A stretch of 20,172 nt of DNA from Shewanellaceae bacterium UBA2521 (GTDB taxonomy: Bacteria > Pseudomonadota > Gammaproteobacteria > Enterobacterales > Shewanellaceae), in contig DDNL01000058.1 of assembly GCA_002341165.1 (NCBI GenBank), positions 1-20,172 on the forward strand, given 5' to 3'. Shown here in pieces: positions 1 through 7,338 of the stretch; positions within the stretch are counted from its first letter, which is position 1; each line of letters begins with the position of its first letter. A program made the translations under genes and the position numbers. The notes under the pieces are model-generated. The model was given only the letters and a program-made list of their open reading frames with translations. It did not search any database and had not been told where the DNA came from.

Positions 1-1
1 A

Positions 2-655
2 GGTAAAAAAATAGGTTATTTGAGAGTTCATGAATTTCCTGACTATGATCAAGATTATCTTCGTGGCTTAGAGCATGTCATGGAAAGTTTAACGGATAAA
101 GATGCCTTGGTTATTGATGTGCGCCTCAATAGTGGCGGTTCTGATAGAGGTGCTATTGCTCTAGCCGAACGGTTTATGAATTGGGATACCATTGAACATT
201 CAAGAACGAATGAAATTGATTATGTGACCGTGAAAACCTTTAAAGACGGTGCTCTGGATGAAGGTAGGCCTTATGTCGTGCATAAAACCGAGTCTATCCA
301 TTTTCATAAACCTGTTATTGTTTTAACCTCGCCTACAACGATCAGTGCTGGTGATCATTTTGTTGTGGCCATAAAGCGTTTGGTACCTGATGCGATACGT
401 GTCGGACGTAAAACACCTTCTTTTTATTCAGATACATTTGGTCGTAAGTTGCCCAATGGTATGGGATACGAAATGAGTAATGAAGACTTTTATCTTAACG
501 GCGCTTCTTTAGAAAAAGATGAACATAATAAGCCCAAAGGTATTGAGCCAGATTACTATACAGAAGGCCAAACCTTTGAGAACTACTATTCACAAGACAA
601 CCCTTCATTTAATAAAGCACTTGAGCTTATAAAAGATAAACTTTATGTAAAATAA
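2..655 (+). CDS. S41 family peptidase, C-terminal part (truncated by window start)
   Basis: The frame is open to the first base of the window, and in-frame codons before the TTG at 20 encode GKKIGY, so this is the 3' part of a longer gene. The reading GYLRVHEF, then a segment ending in IDVRLNSGGSD, then TSPTTISAGDHF is the usual order of an S41 (tail-specific protease/IRBP-like) catalytic domain. The Ser of ISAGD is in the position of the nucleophile. Members are serine endopeptidases, often periplasmic, that cleave unstructured C-termini. Any signal peptide or PDZ domain would lie outside the window. The C-terminus (GIEPDYYTEGQ...) fits the family's typical GIxPD end. It is followed by a terminator and so is not cotranscribed with pspA. 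The family call is fairly firm; the subfamily and substrate are unknown. Confidence 0.75.
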   Translation, partial: GKKIGYLRVHEFPDYDQDYLRGLEHVMESLTDKDALVIDVRLNSGGSDRGAIALAERFMNWDTIEHSRTNEIDYVTVKTFKDGALDEGRPYVVHKTESIHFHKPVIVLTSPTTISAGDHFVVAIKRLVPDAIRVGRKTPSFYSDTFGRKLPNGMGYEMSNEDFYLNGASLEKDEHNKPKGIEPDYYTEGQTFENYYSQDNPSFNKALELIKDKLYVK

Positions 656-744
656 GTGATGGTTTTTTGAATTTAAAAAATAAATCTTTGATGTGGCCTC
701 TTTAATGAGGCTGCATTTGGTTCTGAGCTATAAAAATTTGTATT

Positions 745-770
745 AAACCCTCAGATGAGGGTTTTATTTT
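745..770 (+). terminator. Rho-independent terminator of the S41 peptidase gene
   Basis: Perfect 8-bp stem AAACCCTC (745-752) / GAGGGTTT (757-764), loop AGAT, running into the T-rich tail TTTTATTTT (762-770). It lies about 90 bases after the peptidase stop codon and separates it from the pspA-like operon. Confidence 0.85.
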
Positions 771-930
771 CGCCTTTGTTTTCGTATTTGAAAGATTAGT
801 CTATCTCTATGCTACCTAACGATCCTTTTCAAGGGACAGGAATTGTCTTGAAGGTTTCATTGTAAAAAACATATAAAACCTTATTCTAGGATAAAATCTT
901 GTATCATAATGAAATAAATTTCACTTTTTA

Positions 931-959
931 TTAAGAGTAATGGCAAAACATGTTATATT
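931..959 (+). promoter_or_regulatory. Candidate sigma-70 promoter of the pspA-yqiJ-yqiK operon
   Basis: TTAAGA (931-936), 17 bases, then TATATT (954-959) preceded by TG at 951-952, giving an extended -10 (TGnTATATT). It would leave a leader of about 70 bases before the ATG at 1037. Such motifs are common in AT-rich DNA, so this is tentative. I found no GG/GC pair at -24/-12 spacing, so the sigma-54 control known for E. coli pspA is not supported here. Confidence 0.35.
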
Positions 960-1036
960 AAAGCTTTAGTTTTGTGAAATAGCACAAGATGAAAAATACA
1001 CTTACAAATTATAAATTATAAATAAGGGTTTATTTC

Positions 1037-1732
1037 ATGAGTTTATTGCAAAAAATTTCCAGTGCTTTACGTGGTAAAACAAGAGAGCTAGGTGAAGCGA
1101 TTGTCGATGCTAATCAATTATTAATTCTTGAACAAGAAATATTCGATGCGAAACAAAGTCTAGAACAAGCAAAACATGACTTGTCTGATTTAATGGCCAA
1201 AGAGATACAAGCGCAGCGCAAAATAAAAAGTATTGAAGCAGATATATCAGAACATGAGCAATTAGTACAACAGTCCATCGATAAAAGTAATGAGACATTA
1301 GCCTTAGAAATAGCTGAATATATCCGTCAAAAAGAAGTCGAATTAGCACAGCAACAAGTATTACTAAAAGATTTGGTCACATACGTGGCACAACTCAAAC
1401 AGACCATACAAGAATCTAGTGATATCGTAAACCAGATGGAACAGAAGTGTGTGAAGTTCAAAGCAACAGCTAAGCTTCAAGATGCTAATGCCTCAATTAC
1501 AAATCAGCAGCTTAAAAGTTCGCATCAGTTATCACAAGCACAAAAATCAATAGAGCGCCTCGAACAAAAACAAACTGATACTTTTGACCGTATGGAAGCG
1601 ATGAAAAGTCTTCAGTCAGATCATAAATTAACAAGCTTAAAAGAAAAAATAGCTCAAGCAGGGTTGTCCACTTCAGAGCCTAGTGCTCAAGAGATTTTGG
1701 AACGTTTAAAAGCAAAAAATAAAGCGTCATAA
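1037..1732 (+). CDS. PspA/IM30 family protein (YjfJ-like)
   Basis: The 231-residue product is almost entirely predicted coiled coil. It starts MSLLQKISSALRGKTRELG, continues with heptad-rich segments from about residue 30 to 190, and ends AQEILERLKAKNKAS. That matches the layout of PspA/Vipp1/YjfJ proteins (about 220-235 residues), which assemble on the inner face of the cytoplasmic membrane and protect it under stress. The end (AQAGLSTSEPSAQEILERLKAK) resembles YjfJ more than classical PspA. AAGGG at 1024-1028 lies 8 bases before the ATG. It heads an apparent three-gene operon with a YqiJ-like protein and a flotillin; no pspBC or pspF is present, so PspF-type control is not indicated. Function is inferred from family and context. 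Confidence 0.8.
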   Translation: MSLLQKISSALRGKTRELGEAIVDANQLLILEQEIFDAKQSLEQAKHDLSDLMAKEIQAQRKIKSIEADISEHEQLVQQSIDKSNETLALEIAEYIRQKEVELAQQQVLLKDLVTYVAQLKQTIQESSDIVNQMEQKCVKFKATAKLQDANASITNQQLKSSHQLSQAQKSIERLEQKQTDTFDRMEAMKSLQSDHKLTSLKEKIAQAGLSTSEPSAQEILERLKAKNKAS

Positions 1733-1786
1733 CGATTTTATATTGACTCCATTGTTTATAAGTTATCTGTTTTATTGAGGTCATCT

Positions 1787-2434
1787 ATGATGCTTGATTT
1801 AATTTTTCTACATCAAAATAGCGCTCTTTTGTATACGTCCGTGTTCATCCTAGGTTTGGTAGGTATTGAGCTCATGAGTATTATTTTTGGTGGTACCGTG
1901 AGTGAGATGCTTAGTGCGCTTTTTGTGAATTCGGACATAAAATATTCAAAAAATAAGTGTCTGCGTATGCTCGGCCAATTCTGTGTTTGGCTTCATATTG
2001 GACAAGTGCCTTTTTTTGTTGTTTTGATTCTGTTTCTTTCATTATTTGTATTTTGGGGATTACTTTACCAGTACTTTTTTCAGATAATTTTTAACCTATT
2101 ATTGCCATCTTGGTTGATGATTCCTGCTGCTTTATATACCGCTGCAGTGAATCAAAAAATAGGCCTCGCTTTATTAAACAAATATTGCTTTAAAGAAGAG
2201 TCTACCGTTGTTTCACAACAAGATTTTGTCGGAAAATTTGCACAGATTACACTGGGAACCGCTAAAAAAAATTATCCAGCGGAAGCCAAGGTCATCGATC
2301 AATTCGGCTATAGCCATTATGTTATGGTCGAGCCGGAAGCAAGTGATGAAGTGCTTCATACAGGAGCATCTATCTTACTTATTGAATGCAAAGAGAATCT
2401 TTATCTTGCCATAAAAAAAGAAAAACCATTTTAA
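1787..2434 (+). CDS. yqiJ: YqiJ-like inner-membrane protein with C-terminal OB-fold (NfeD-like role)
   Basis: The chosen start is the ATG at 1787, which has GAGG at 1777-1780 six bases upstream. The in-frame TTG at 1775 overlaps that ribosome site and is unlikely. The 215-residue product has hydrophobic segments near residues 12-35, 68-95 and 100-125, then a soluble domain of about 65 residues. That domain reads DFVGKFAQITLGTA, then KVIDQFGYSHYVMVEPE, closely resembling the OB-fold end of E. coli YqiJ (about 209 residues). YqiJ proteins are thought to partner a flotillin in the membrane, as NfeD/YuaF proteins do. The flotillin gene starts 21 bases downstream and the PspA-like gene ends 54 bases upstream, supporting one functional unit. 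The biochemical role is not established. Confidence 0.82.
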   Translation: MMLDLIFLHQNSALLYTSVFILGLVGIELMSIIFGGTVSEMLSALFVNSDIKYSKNKCLRMLGQFCVWLHIGQVPFFVVLILFLSLFVFWGLLYQYFFQIIFNLLLPSWLMIPAALYTAAVNQKIGLALLNKYCFKEESTVVSQQDFVGKFAQITLGTAKKNYPAEAKVIDQFGYSHYVMVEPEASDEVLHTGASILLIECKENLYLAIKKEKPF

Positions 2435-2455
2435 TTTATCAAAAAGGAATACACT

Positions 2456-4126
2456 ATGTTACCAGTTATCCTTGCTGTTCTCGGCGTGATTGTCGTTTTA
2501 AGCATAACTCTTTCAGCAATGTATAAAAGATCTTCCAAACAGCAGGCTTTCGTCAGAACAGGACTTGGAGGAGAGAAAGTCATTCTAAATGGCGGTGCTA
2601 TGGTCTTTCCCATTGTGCATGAAATCATATCTGTGAATATGAATACAATTCGTTTACTGGTTGAACGCTCAGAAGAACAAGCGCTTATTACACAAGATAG
2701 AATGCGTGTTGATGTCATCGCAGAATTTTACATGCGTGTAAAGCCTACGCAAGAAGCTATTGGCCATGCTGCGCAAACTTTAGGTGTAAGAACATTACAT
2801 CATGATGCACTGAAAGAGCTAGTTGAAGGTAAGTTTGTTGATGCGCTTCGTTCTGTTGCAGCCAAAATGACGATGCAAGAATTACATGAACAAAGAACTG
2901 ATTTTGTTCAAAAAGTCCAGCAAGTTTTATCTGAAGATTTGCTCAAAAATGGACTGGAATTAGAATCGGTTTCTTTAACTGGTCTCGATCAAACCAGCAT
3001 GGAGCATTTTAATGCAAACAATGCATTTGATGCCGAGGGCTTAACTAAATTAACCCAAGAAATTGAAAGTCGAAAAAAAATAAGAAACGATATCGAACAG
3101 GATAACTCTGTGCAAATTAAAAATAAAAATTTGGAAGCAGAGAAACTCAAACTCGATATCTTACGCGAAGAAGAATACGCCAAACTTGAGCAACAAAGAG
3201 AAATTGAGATAAAACGCGCAGAACAAGAAGCTGAAATCGTTAAAAGCAAAGCATCTCAAGAAAAGGCTTCAGAACAATCTAAAATTGAGGCTTCTCAAGC
3301 TGTAGAACAAACGCGAATTGTTTCAGATCGTGCTTTAGAGCAAGAGAAGATTAATAAAGATAAGCTTCTTGAAACTCAGCTTATTGAAAAACAGCGAGCA
3401 ATTGAAATTGCATCACAGGACAAGGTTATCTCTGTCACGTTAAAGTCAAAAGAACAGTCTTTAGCAGATGCTCAAGCCAATGAAGCTAAAGCAGAAGCGG
3501 TCAAAGCAGAAGAGGGCGTAGTCACATCAAGAGAAGAGGCTGTCGCACAACGTCAAAAGCAAATTGAACTCATTGATGCTGCTAAAGAAGCTGAGCGTGA
3601 AGCCATTACTGCAAAAATTGCAGCAGAGACGCAAAAACTTATAGCTTATGATCAAGCAGAAGCATTACGAGAAGATTCCAGAGCTAAAGCTGATACAATT
3701 ACGATCCAAGCAGAAGCAGAATCACAAGCAGAAAAGCTAAGAGCTGATGCAACTCAGGTCAGTTATGTCGTTGAAGCTGCCGGGCAAGAAGCAATTAATA
3801 AAGCTGCAAACCTTCTTTCTGAACAACAAGTTCAAATGAAAATCAAACTAGAACTCATTCAAAATCTAGAAGCTATTATCCGTGAAAGCGTTAAGCCTAT
3901 GGAAAACATTGACTCTATCAAAATTGTACAAGTTGATGGTATGCATGGGCCGACACAGTCAGCAGGCACGGCGCAAGCGAGTCAAGATGGAAGTTTGTCT
4001 GACCAAATCGTAAGTAGTGCGCTACGTTATAGAGCACAAGCACCTCTGGTAGATTCTTTATTAAAAGACGTTGGCCTAGAAGGCGCGAAGCTCAATCAAC
4101 TCACCAAAAGCTTAGAAGAAGTTTAA
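2456..4126 (+). CDS. yqiK: Flotillin family protein (YqiK-like)
   Basis: The 556-residue protein (E. coli YqiK is about 553) opens with a membrane segment (MLPVILAVLGVIVVLSITLSAMY). An SPFH/band 7 domain follows at roughly residues 25-205 (FVRTGLGGEKVILNGGAMVFPIVHE and onward). Next comes a long Glu/Ala/Lys-rich coiled coil at about residues 205-450, and then a C-terminal assembly region with EAAGQEAINKAANLLSEQQ. Flotillins form large oligomeric cages or platforms on the inner membrane and are linked to membrane fluidity and protein clustering. AAGGA lies about 8 bases before the ATG, and the gap to yqiJ is 21 bases, so cotranscription and coupled function are likely. A hairpin without a clear T-tract follows the stop. 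Confidence 0.9.
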   Translation: MLPVILAVLGVIVVLSITLSAMYKRSSKQQAFVRTGLGGEKVILNGGAMVFPIVHEIISVNMNTIRLLVERSEEQALITQDRMRVDVIAEFYMRVKPTQEAIGHAAQTLGVRTLHHDALKELVEGKFVDALRSVAAKMTMQELHEQRTDFVQKVQQVLSEDLLKNGLELESVSLTGLDQTSMEHFNANNAFDAEGLTKLTQEIESRKKIRNDIEQDNSVQIKNKNLEAEKLKLDILREEEYAKLEQQREIEIKRAEQEAEIVKSKASQEKASEQSKIEASQAVEQTRIVSDRALEQEKINKDKLLETQLIEKQRAIEIASQDKVISVTLKSKEQSLADAQANEAKAEAVKAEEGVVTSREEAVAQRQKQIELIDAAKEAEREAITAKIAAETQKLIAYDQAEALREDSRAKADTITIQAEAESQAEKLRADATQVSYVVEAAGQEAINKAANLLSEQQVQMKIKLELIQNLEAIIRESVKPMENIDSIKIVQVDGMHGPTQSAGTAQASQDGSLSDQIVSSALRYRAQAPLVDSLLKDVGLEGAKLNQLTKSLEEV

Positions 4127-4141
4127 CCTTCGTTGTTCTTT

Positions 4142-4174
4142 ATCGTAAGTCGTTGATCATAAACGGCTTACGAT
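4142..4174. terminator. Long hairpin downstream of yqiK, possible terminator without T-tract
   Basis: The left arm ATCGTAAGTCGTT (4142-4154) pairs with AACGGCTTACGAT (4162-4174) through one G-T wobble, with a 7-base loop. The following bases (TCCAAAATAAAA) are not a T-tract. It may stabilise the operon's 3' end or be a factor-assisted terminator rather than a classical one. Confidence 0.45.
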
Positions 4175-4416
4175 TCCAAAATAAAAACAAAAACCAAGAC
4201 ACCCAGCCAAAACATGAATACTTATGTCTATTTATTCTAAAAAAACAGAGTAAAAGTAAGTTTTTTTCAGAACAATATAAACCAAAGACACTCACTTGAA
4301 ATAAATAGATTCAGATTTAAAATAGAGAACCTTTTTAGTAAATGATTGAGTGGGTATCTACCAATAAGCTGATGAATAAAATAGATACCTATAAAATTTT
4401 GCTTGGATTAAATGAA

Positions 4417-4445
4417 TTGGATGTCTGAATATATTTCTTTATAAT
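4417..4445 (+). promoter_or_regulatory. Candidate sigma-70 promoter of the YgjP-type gene
   Basis: A perfect TATAAT (4440-4445) lies 17 bases after TTGGAT (4417-4422), which keeps the TTG of the -35 consensus. The implied leader is about 38 bases, and the ribosome site AAGGAATAAGG sits at 4475-4485. Confidence 0.5.
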
Positions 4446-4489
4446 AGCTATGTGTTCAACATGACGCGTCGCATAAGGAATAAGGTTCT

Positions 4490-5191
4490 ATGCACACCAC
4501 CTTGATGGTTGCCGATATTGCTGTGGTTGTACATCAAAAACGCATTAAAAATCTACATCTTAAAGTATTGCCGCCTGATGGGGCTGTACGCGTTTCTGCA
4601 CCTTATCATTTTTCTCTGAATGCGATTCGTCTTTTGTTGATAGGAAAAATAGGCTGGATTAGAGCTCAGCAGAAGAAATTTGCAGATCAGTCCAGGCAGC
4701 TTCCAAGACAGTATGTGAGTGGTGAAACGCATTATTTTCGTGGTTTGCGTTATCAGCTTAAAGTGATTGCGCAAGCAGGGCGTTCGTATATTAAAATCGA
4801 AGGTACAGATAGTTTGTGCATGTATGTTTCGCCAACACTAAACACGAAAGGACGGCAAAAAGTTTTAGATGCTTGGTATAGAAAAGAACTCAGATTACAG
4901 CTCGATAAAATTGTGCCTAAAAGAGTGCAGCAAATGCAGGTACCGATGCCAGAGTACCGCATTAAAAAAATGAAAACACGCTGGGGTACATGTAACATCG
5001 GTGCACAGCGTATTTGGCTGAACCTTGAGCTGATCAAGAAACCACCGGAGTGCCTTGAATATGTGGTCGTGCACGAACTCACTCATTTACTTGAACGTAC
5101 TCATAACAAAAGATTTCAAGCCTTTATGACACAATTTATGCCGACTTGGAGAGTACAAAAAAAAGTGCTTAATGAAACGGGTTTGGAGTGA
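4490..5191 (+). CDS. YgjP-like metallopeptidase (DUF45 / M48-related)
   Basis: The 233-residue product ends in the family's hallmark: a region around MKTRWGTCN (about residues 161-169), then VVVHELTHLLERTHNKRF. The latter carries the zinc motif HExxH (H195, E196, H199) and a following His at 205, in the spacing typical of YgjP/DUF45 proteins. These are predicted zinc-dependent peptidases of unknown substrate, found either next to type I restriction systems or alone. No restriction genes are visible here. The start ATG has AAGGAATAAGG just upstream and its own candidate promoter. It is monocistronic, converging with the lipoprotein gene across a hairpin. The family assignment is solid; the cellular role is unknown. 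Confidence 0.85.
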   Translation: MHTTLMVADIAVVVHQKRIKNLHLKVLPPDGAVRVSAPYHFSLNAIRLLLIGKIGWIRAQQKKFADQSRQLPRQYVSGETHYFRGLRYQLKVIAQAGRSYIKIEGTDSLCMYVSPTLNTKGRQKVLDAWYRKELRLQLDKIVPKRVQQMQVPMPEYRIKKMKTRWGTCNIGAQRIWLNLELIKKPPECLEYVVVHELTHLLERTHNKRFQAFMTQFMPTWRVQKKVLNETGLE

Positions 5192-5268
5192 ATCTGTAAT
5201 GCTTATGACACCCAAAAGAGTACGATTTTGTATCTTGATATGGAAAGCAGAGGTGTAAGCATATATCT

Positions 5269-5296
5269 TATTGATGCGGCATAAACCGCATCAATA
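5269..5296. terminator. Hairpin between convergent genes, probable shared terminator
   Basis: Perfect 11-bp stem TATTGATGCGG (5269-5279) / CCGCATCAATA (5286-5296), loop CATAAA. It sits between the stop of the YgjP-type gene and the stop of the minus-strand lipoprotein gene. Neither side has a strong T-tract, so efficiency is uncertain. Confidence 0.55.
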
Positions 5297-5324
5297 TAAA
5301 ACCTAGCCGAATAAAGTTATTGTT

Positions 5325-5936
5325 TTAATTACCTGAAGCAGGCAGAGAAGGTGGAGCAGGTAGACCGTGGTCGCCTTCATCATTCCTTTCACATGTCGGT
5401 GTATAATCTGTTATTTTTTGTTTTAGTTTATCTTGAATTTCTTTATATTGATATTTAGGATCTGTTGAGTACTTTTGTTCAACTTCACGCAGGTGTTGTA
5501 AGCTTTTGCAGTTAGCAAGTTCTACATCTATTAAACCAATGACCTGATCAGTATACATCTTGACTACATTAGTGTGCATTTCGAGCACTTTCTTTCTGTC
5601 TTCTACAATTTCAGCTATATTAATCTCACTTGTTATAACTAAAAATGTATTAACTTCCGCTAAAGCTATTGCTATTTTAGGATCGGGTATCTCTGGTGGA
5701 GCTCCATTATTATTAGCTTGCTTTTCAGAAAAGTCTTTCAAGATATCCAAATTACTTTCTACTTTTTCATAGAATTCATTATATGCATCTTGACCTATGG
5801 CACCTGCTGGAATTGCATCAGCTGCAATCGCAGCCAAATCTTCTTGCAAATCATCATTCATCTTATTATTACAGGCTGTGAGTAGCATTGAAGCAAAAAG
5901 TATTAAAAAAGCATAGAGTTTATAAATTTTAGACAT
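5325..5936 (-). CDS. Putative lipoprotein of unknown function
   Basis: The 203-residue product begins MSKIYKLYAFLILFASMLLTACNN, a classic lipoprotein signal peptide with lipobox LTAC and the modified Cys at residue 22. Asn follows the Cys, with no Asp at +2, so outer-membrane sorting is plausible. The mature part is acidic and predicted largely helical from about residue 30 to 170. It has two further Cys (in ELANCKSL and TPTCERN) that could form a disulphide, and a Pro/Gly-rich end (GLPAPPSLPASGN). I do not recognise the family. TGGAAAT lies about 8-13 bases before the ATG. It is in the same orientation as the recombinase upstream (gap 152 bases) and opposite to the genes on either side of the pair. 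Confidence 0.7.
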   Translation of the reverse strand: MSKIYKLYAFLILFASMLLTACNNKMNDDLQEDLAAIAADAIPAGAIGQDAYNEFYEKVESNLDILKDFSEKQANNNGAPPEIPDPKIAIALAEVNTFLVITSEINIAEIVEDRKKVLEMHTNVVKMYTDQVIGLIDVELANCKSLQHLREVEQKYSTDPKYQYKEIQDKLKQKITDYTPTCERNDEGDHGLPAPPSLPASGN

Positions 5937-6088
5937 GATTTATTTCCAATATAAAAGGATTCTTAATTCCTTTGTATCGGCAATAAAAACAATATAATAA
6001 GATTTGAATTCAATAATATATAATTTTTATGCGCTATATTGATTTTATCAATAAAAGTACAATGTGCTAATGTATTCTTGCTTCCACT

Positions 6089-7060
6089 TTAAAAATTGAG
6101 CAACGCACTGGCGCGTTTCATCTTGTCATCTTTTATACGAATATACCTTTGAGTTGTAGTGATACTATTGTGCCCCATCATATCCTTGACGGTCATGATA
6201 TCTACACCATGATCAAGTAATTGATTAGCATACGTACGTCTTAAATCATGTGGAGAAAAATCAGTAATCTGTGCTGCTTGGCTTCTGGATCTTAAAATAC
6301 TATAAATTGCTTGATCGGTCATTCTTGTTTCTTGCATGTCATCATAACGCCTAATACGTGTAAATAAAGGACCGGCATGATCTCCTCGTACTTGAGACAC
6401 CCAATGTTCTAATCTTTTTACAGTTGATTGAGGCATAAAAGCAATTCTTTCTTTGTTACCTTTCCCTATAAGTCGAATCGATTGATCTTCCCATGAGATA
6501 TTGTTTAAATTTAAATTAACAAGCTCGTTACGACGCAAACCACATCCTATCAGTACGGCAAAGATAGCGCTATCTCGAACACCTCGGCAACTTTTATCTA
6601 GATCACAAGCATGGAATATTTGTTCTATTTCAGATGGATTCAATGCTCTACCTTTTGTAATGCGTTCACCGCGAACACCTTTAATTTGCTTGATGTGTTG
6701 GTAGTGCTCCATGCTCATTTGTTCTAACATCCAAGCTTCATGTGCAACACCTTTTAACGCCGATAAATAAGTATTCATGGTTGAAGGGGAGCGATGGCCT
6801 TCAATGAGTATATTCATAATCGCTTGAATATGATGACGACGTAGATCTCCCCAAGAGCAATAAAGAATGTTGTTTTGTCCCGTCAGAATCTGAGCAACCT
6901 TCTGTAAATAGTATCCCATTTTTTTCCGACTTAATTTTGAATGCAAACTCAGAAGGTAAGTTACAGCAGCATTGGTTTGCTTTTTCTGATTGGTTGGTGT
7001 GTGTGTGACTTCTTGTGTTATAGGAACAAGGAAACTTGTCGAGCCTTGATGTGATTCCAT
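6089..7060 (-). CDS. Tyrosine recombinase / site-specific integrase
   Basis: The 323-residue protein has an N-terminal SAM-like core-binding domain (about residues 30-125) and a complete catalytic domain. Catalytic residues are visible: R176 in GCGLRRNEL, K200 in LIGKGNKER, H271 and R274 in SPHDLRRTY, H297 in MMGHNSITT and the nucleophile Y306 in TTQRYIRI. It cuts and rejoins DNA through a 3'-phosphotyrosine. It resembles integrases more than XerC or XerD (HDLRR rather than HVLRH, and a longer N-terminus), and no extra integron-type insert is seen. No clear Shine-Dalgarno precedes the ATG, so the exact start is less certain. Imperfect 35-bp direct repeats lie 46-208 bases upstream. No phage or transposon genes accompany it. 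Confidence 0.85.
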   Translation of the reverse strand: MESHQGSTSFLVPITQEVTHTPTNQKKQTNAAVTYLLSLHSKLSRKKMGYYLQKVAQILTGQNNILYCSWGDLRRHHIQAIMNILIEGHRSPSTMNTYLSALKGVAHEAWMLEQMSMEHYQHIKQIKGVRGERITKGRALNPSEIEQIFHACDLDKSCRGVRDSAIFAVLIGCGLRRNELVNLNLNNISWEDQSIRLIGKGNKERIAFMPQSTVKRLEHWVSQVRGDHAGPLFTRIRRYDDMQETRMTDQAIYSILRSRSQAAQITDFSPHDLRRTYANQLLDHGVDIMTVKDMMGHNSITTTQRYIRIKDDKMKRASALLNF

Positions 7061-7106
7061 ATATTTAATACTTTTTATTCCATGAAATAATCTGGTGATT
7101 ATCCCA

Positions 7107-7141
7107 CAAACTTAAATTTTAAAAAACCTACTTTCAGAAAA
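7107..7141 (+). repeat. Direct repeat copy 1 upstream of the recombinase
   Basis: This 35-base copy starts CAAACTTAAATTTT and ends CTACTTTCAGAAAA. It aligns with 7235-7268 with three substitutions and one 1-base gap (31 of 35 identical). It lies 46 bases from the recombinase start codon. It could be a recombinase binding or attachment site, or an operator; there is no direct evidence for either. Confidence 0.65.
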
Positions 7142-7234
7142 ATAAAGCAACATTTGTAGTTTGGGTTCGAAAACAGGAACAGTTTATGCATCAAACAAAT
7201 GATACAGAAACGACATGCTTTGACCTTGTGTAGG

Positions 7235-7268
7235 CAAACTTGAATTTTAAAAAGTCTACTTTCGAAAA
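7235..7268 (+). repeat. Direct repeat copy 2 upstream of the recombinase
   Basis: This 34-base copy starts CAAACTTGAATTTT and ends CTACTTTCGAAAA. It begins 128 bases after copy 1, with 93 unrelated bases between the copies. See copy 1 for the alignment. Confidence 0.65.
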
Positions 7269-7338
7269 TGATTATTTTCATAAGTAGAGATTGAGAAAAA
7301 ATGTAAAACTTTGATTTTATTCAGTTTTATTTTTTAAT

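Larger units (their letters stand above)
656..1036. other. Intergenic region between S41 peptidase and pspA-like gene
   Basis: This 381-base stretch holds a short GC hairpin (GCCTC 696-700 / GAGGC 707-711), a rho-independent terminator (745-770), a bulged hairpin (TTCAAGGGACA 828-838 / TGTCTTGAA 844-852) and a candidate promoter near 931-959. I see no ORF with a ribosome binding site, no tRNA and no repeat shared with the rest of the window. Confidence 0.6.
4127..4489. other. Intergenic region between yqiK and the YgjP-type gene
   Basis: This 363-base AT-rich stretch holds a 13-14-bp hairpin (4142-4174), a weaker inverted repeat GGTATCTA (4353-4360) / TAGATACC (4382-4389) with a 21-base loop, and a candidate promoter (4417-4445). 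I see no credible ORF or RNA gene. Confidence 0.6.

Noticed and set aside
941..956. TGGCAAAACATGTTAT upstream of the pspA-like gene as a sigma-54 site.
   Set aside because: It has the -24 GG but lacks the obligatory GC at -12.
2989..3249. Minus-strand ORFs inside yqiK and other genes.
   Set aside because: They lie antisense to well-supported coding sequences, lack ribosome sites and have low-complexity composition mirrored from the real gene.
5974..5981. GCCGATAC on the minus strand upstream of the lipoprotein gene, resembling a sigma-28 -10.
   Set aside because: There is no TAAA at the required distance upstream, so the promoter is incomplete.
6037..6053. TATTGAT-TTT-ATCAATA hairpin after the recombinase stop.
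   Set aside because: It is a short AT-dominated stem with a 3-base loop and no T-tract; not convincing as a terminator.
6089..7060. Integron integrase or a dedicated XerC/XerD gene.
   Set aside because: There is no integron-type insert between the catalytic patches and no cassette array nearby. The motif HDLRRTYA and the longer N-terminus fit a generic integrase better than XerC/D.
7164..7171. GGTTCGAA, like a tRNA T-loop, near the recombinase.
   Set aside because: The flanking bases do not form a T-stem, and no acceptor or anticodon arm can be drawn; it is not an intact tRNA.
7099..7281. A 60-codon minus-strand ORF spanning the direct repeats.
   Set aside because: It has no ribosome site, covers regulatory sequence, and its similar ends simply reflect the repeats.
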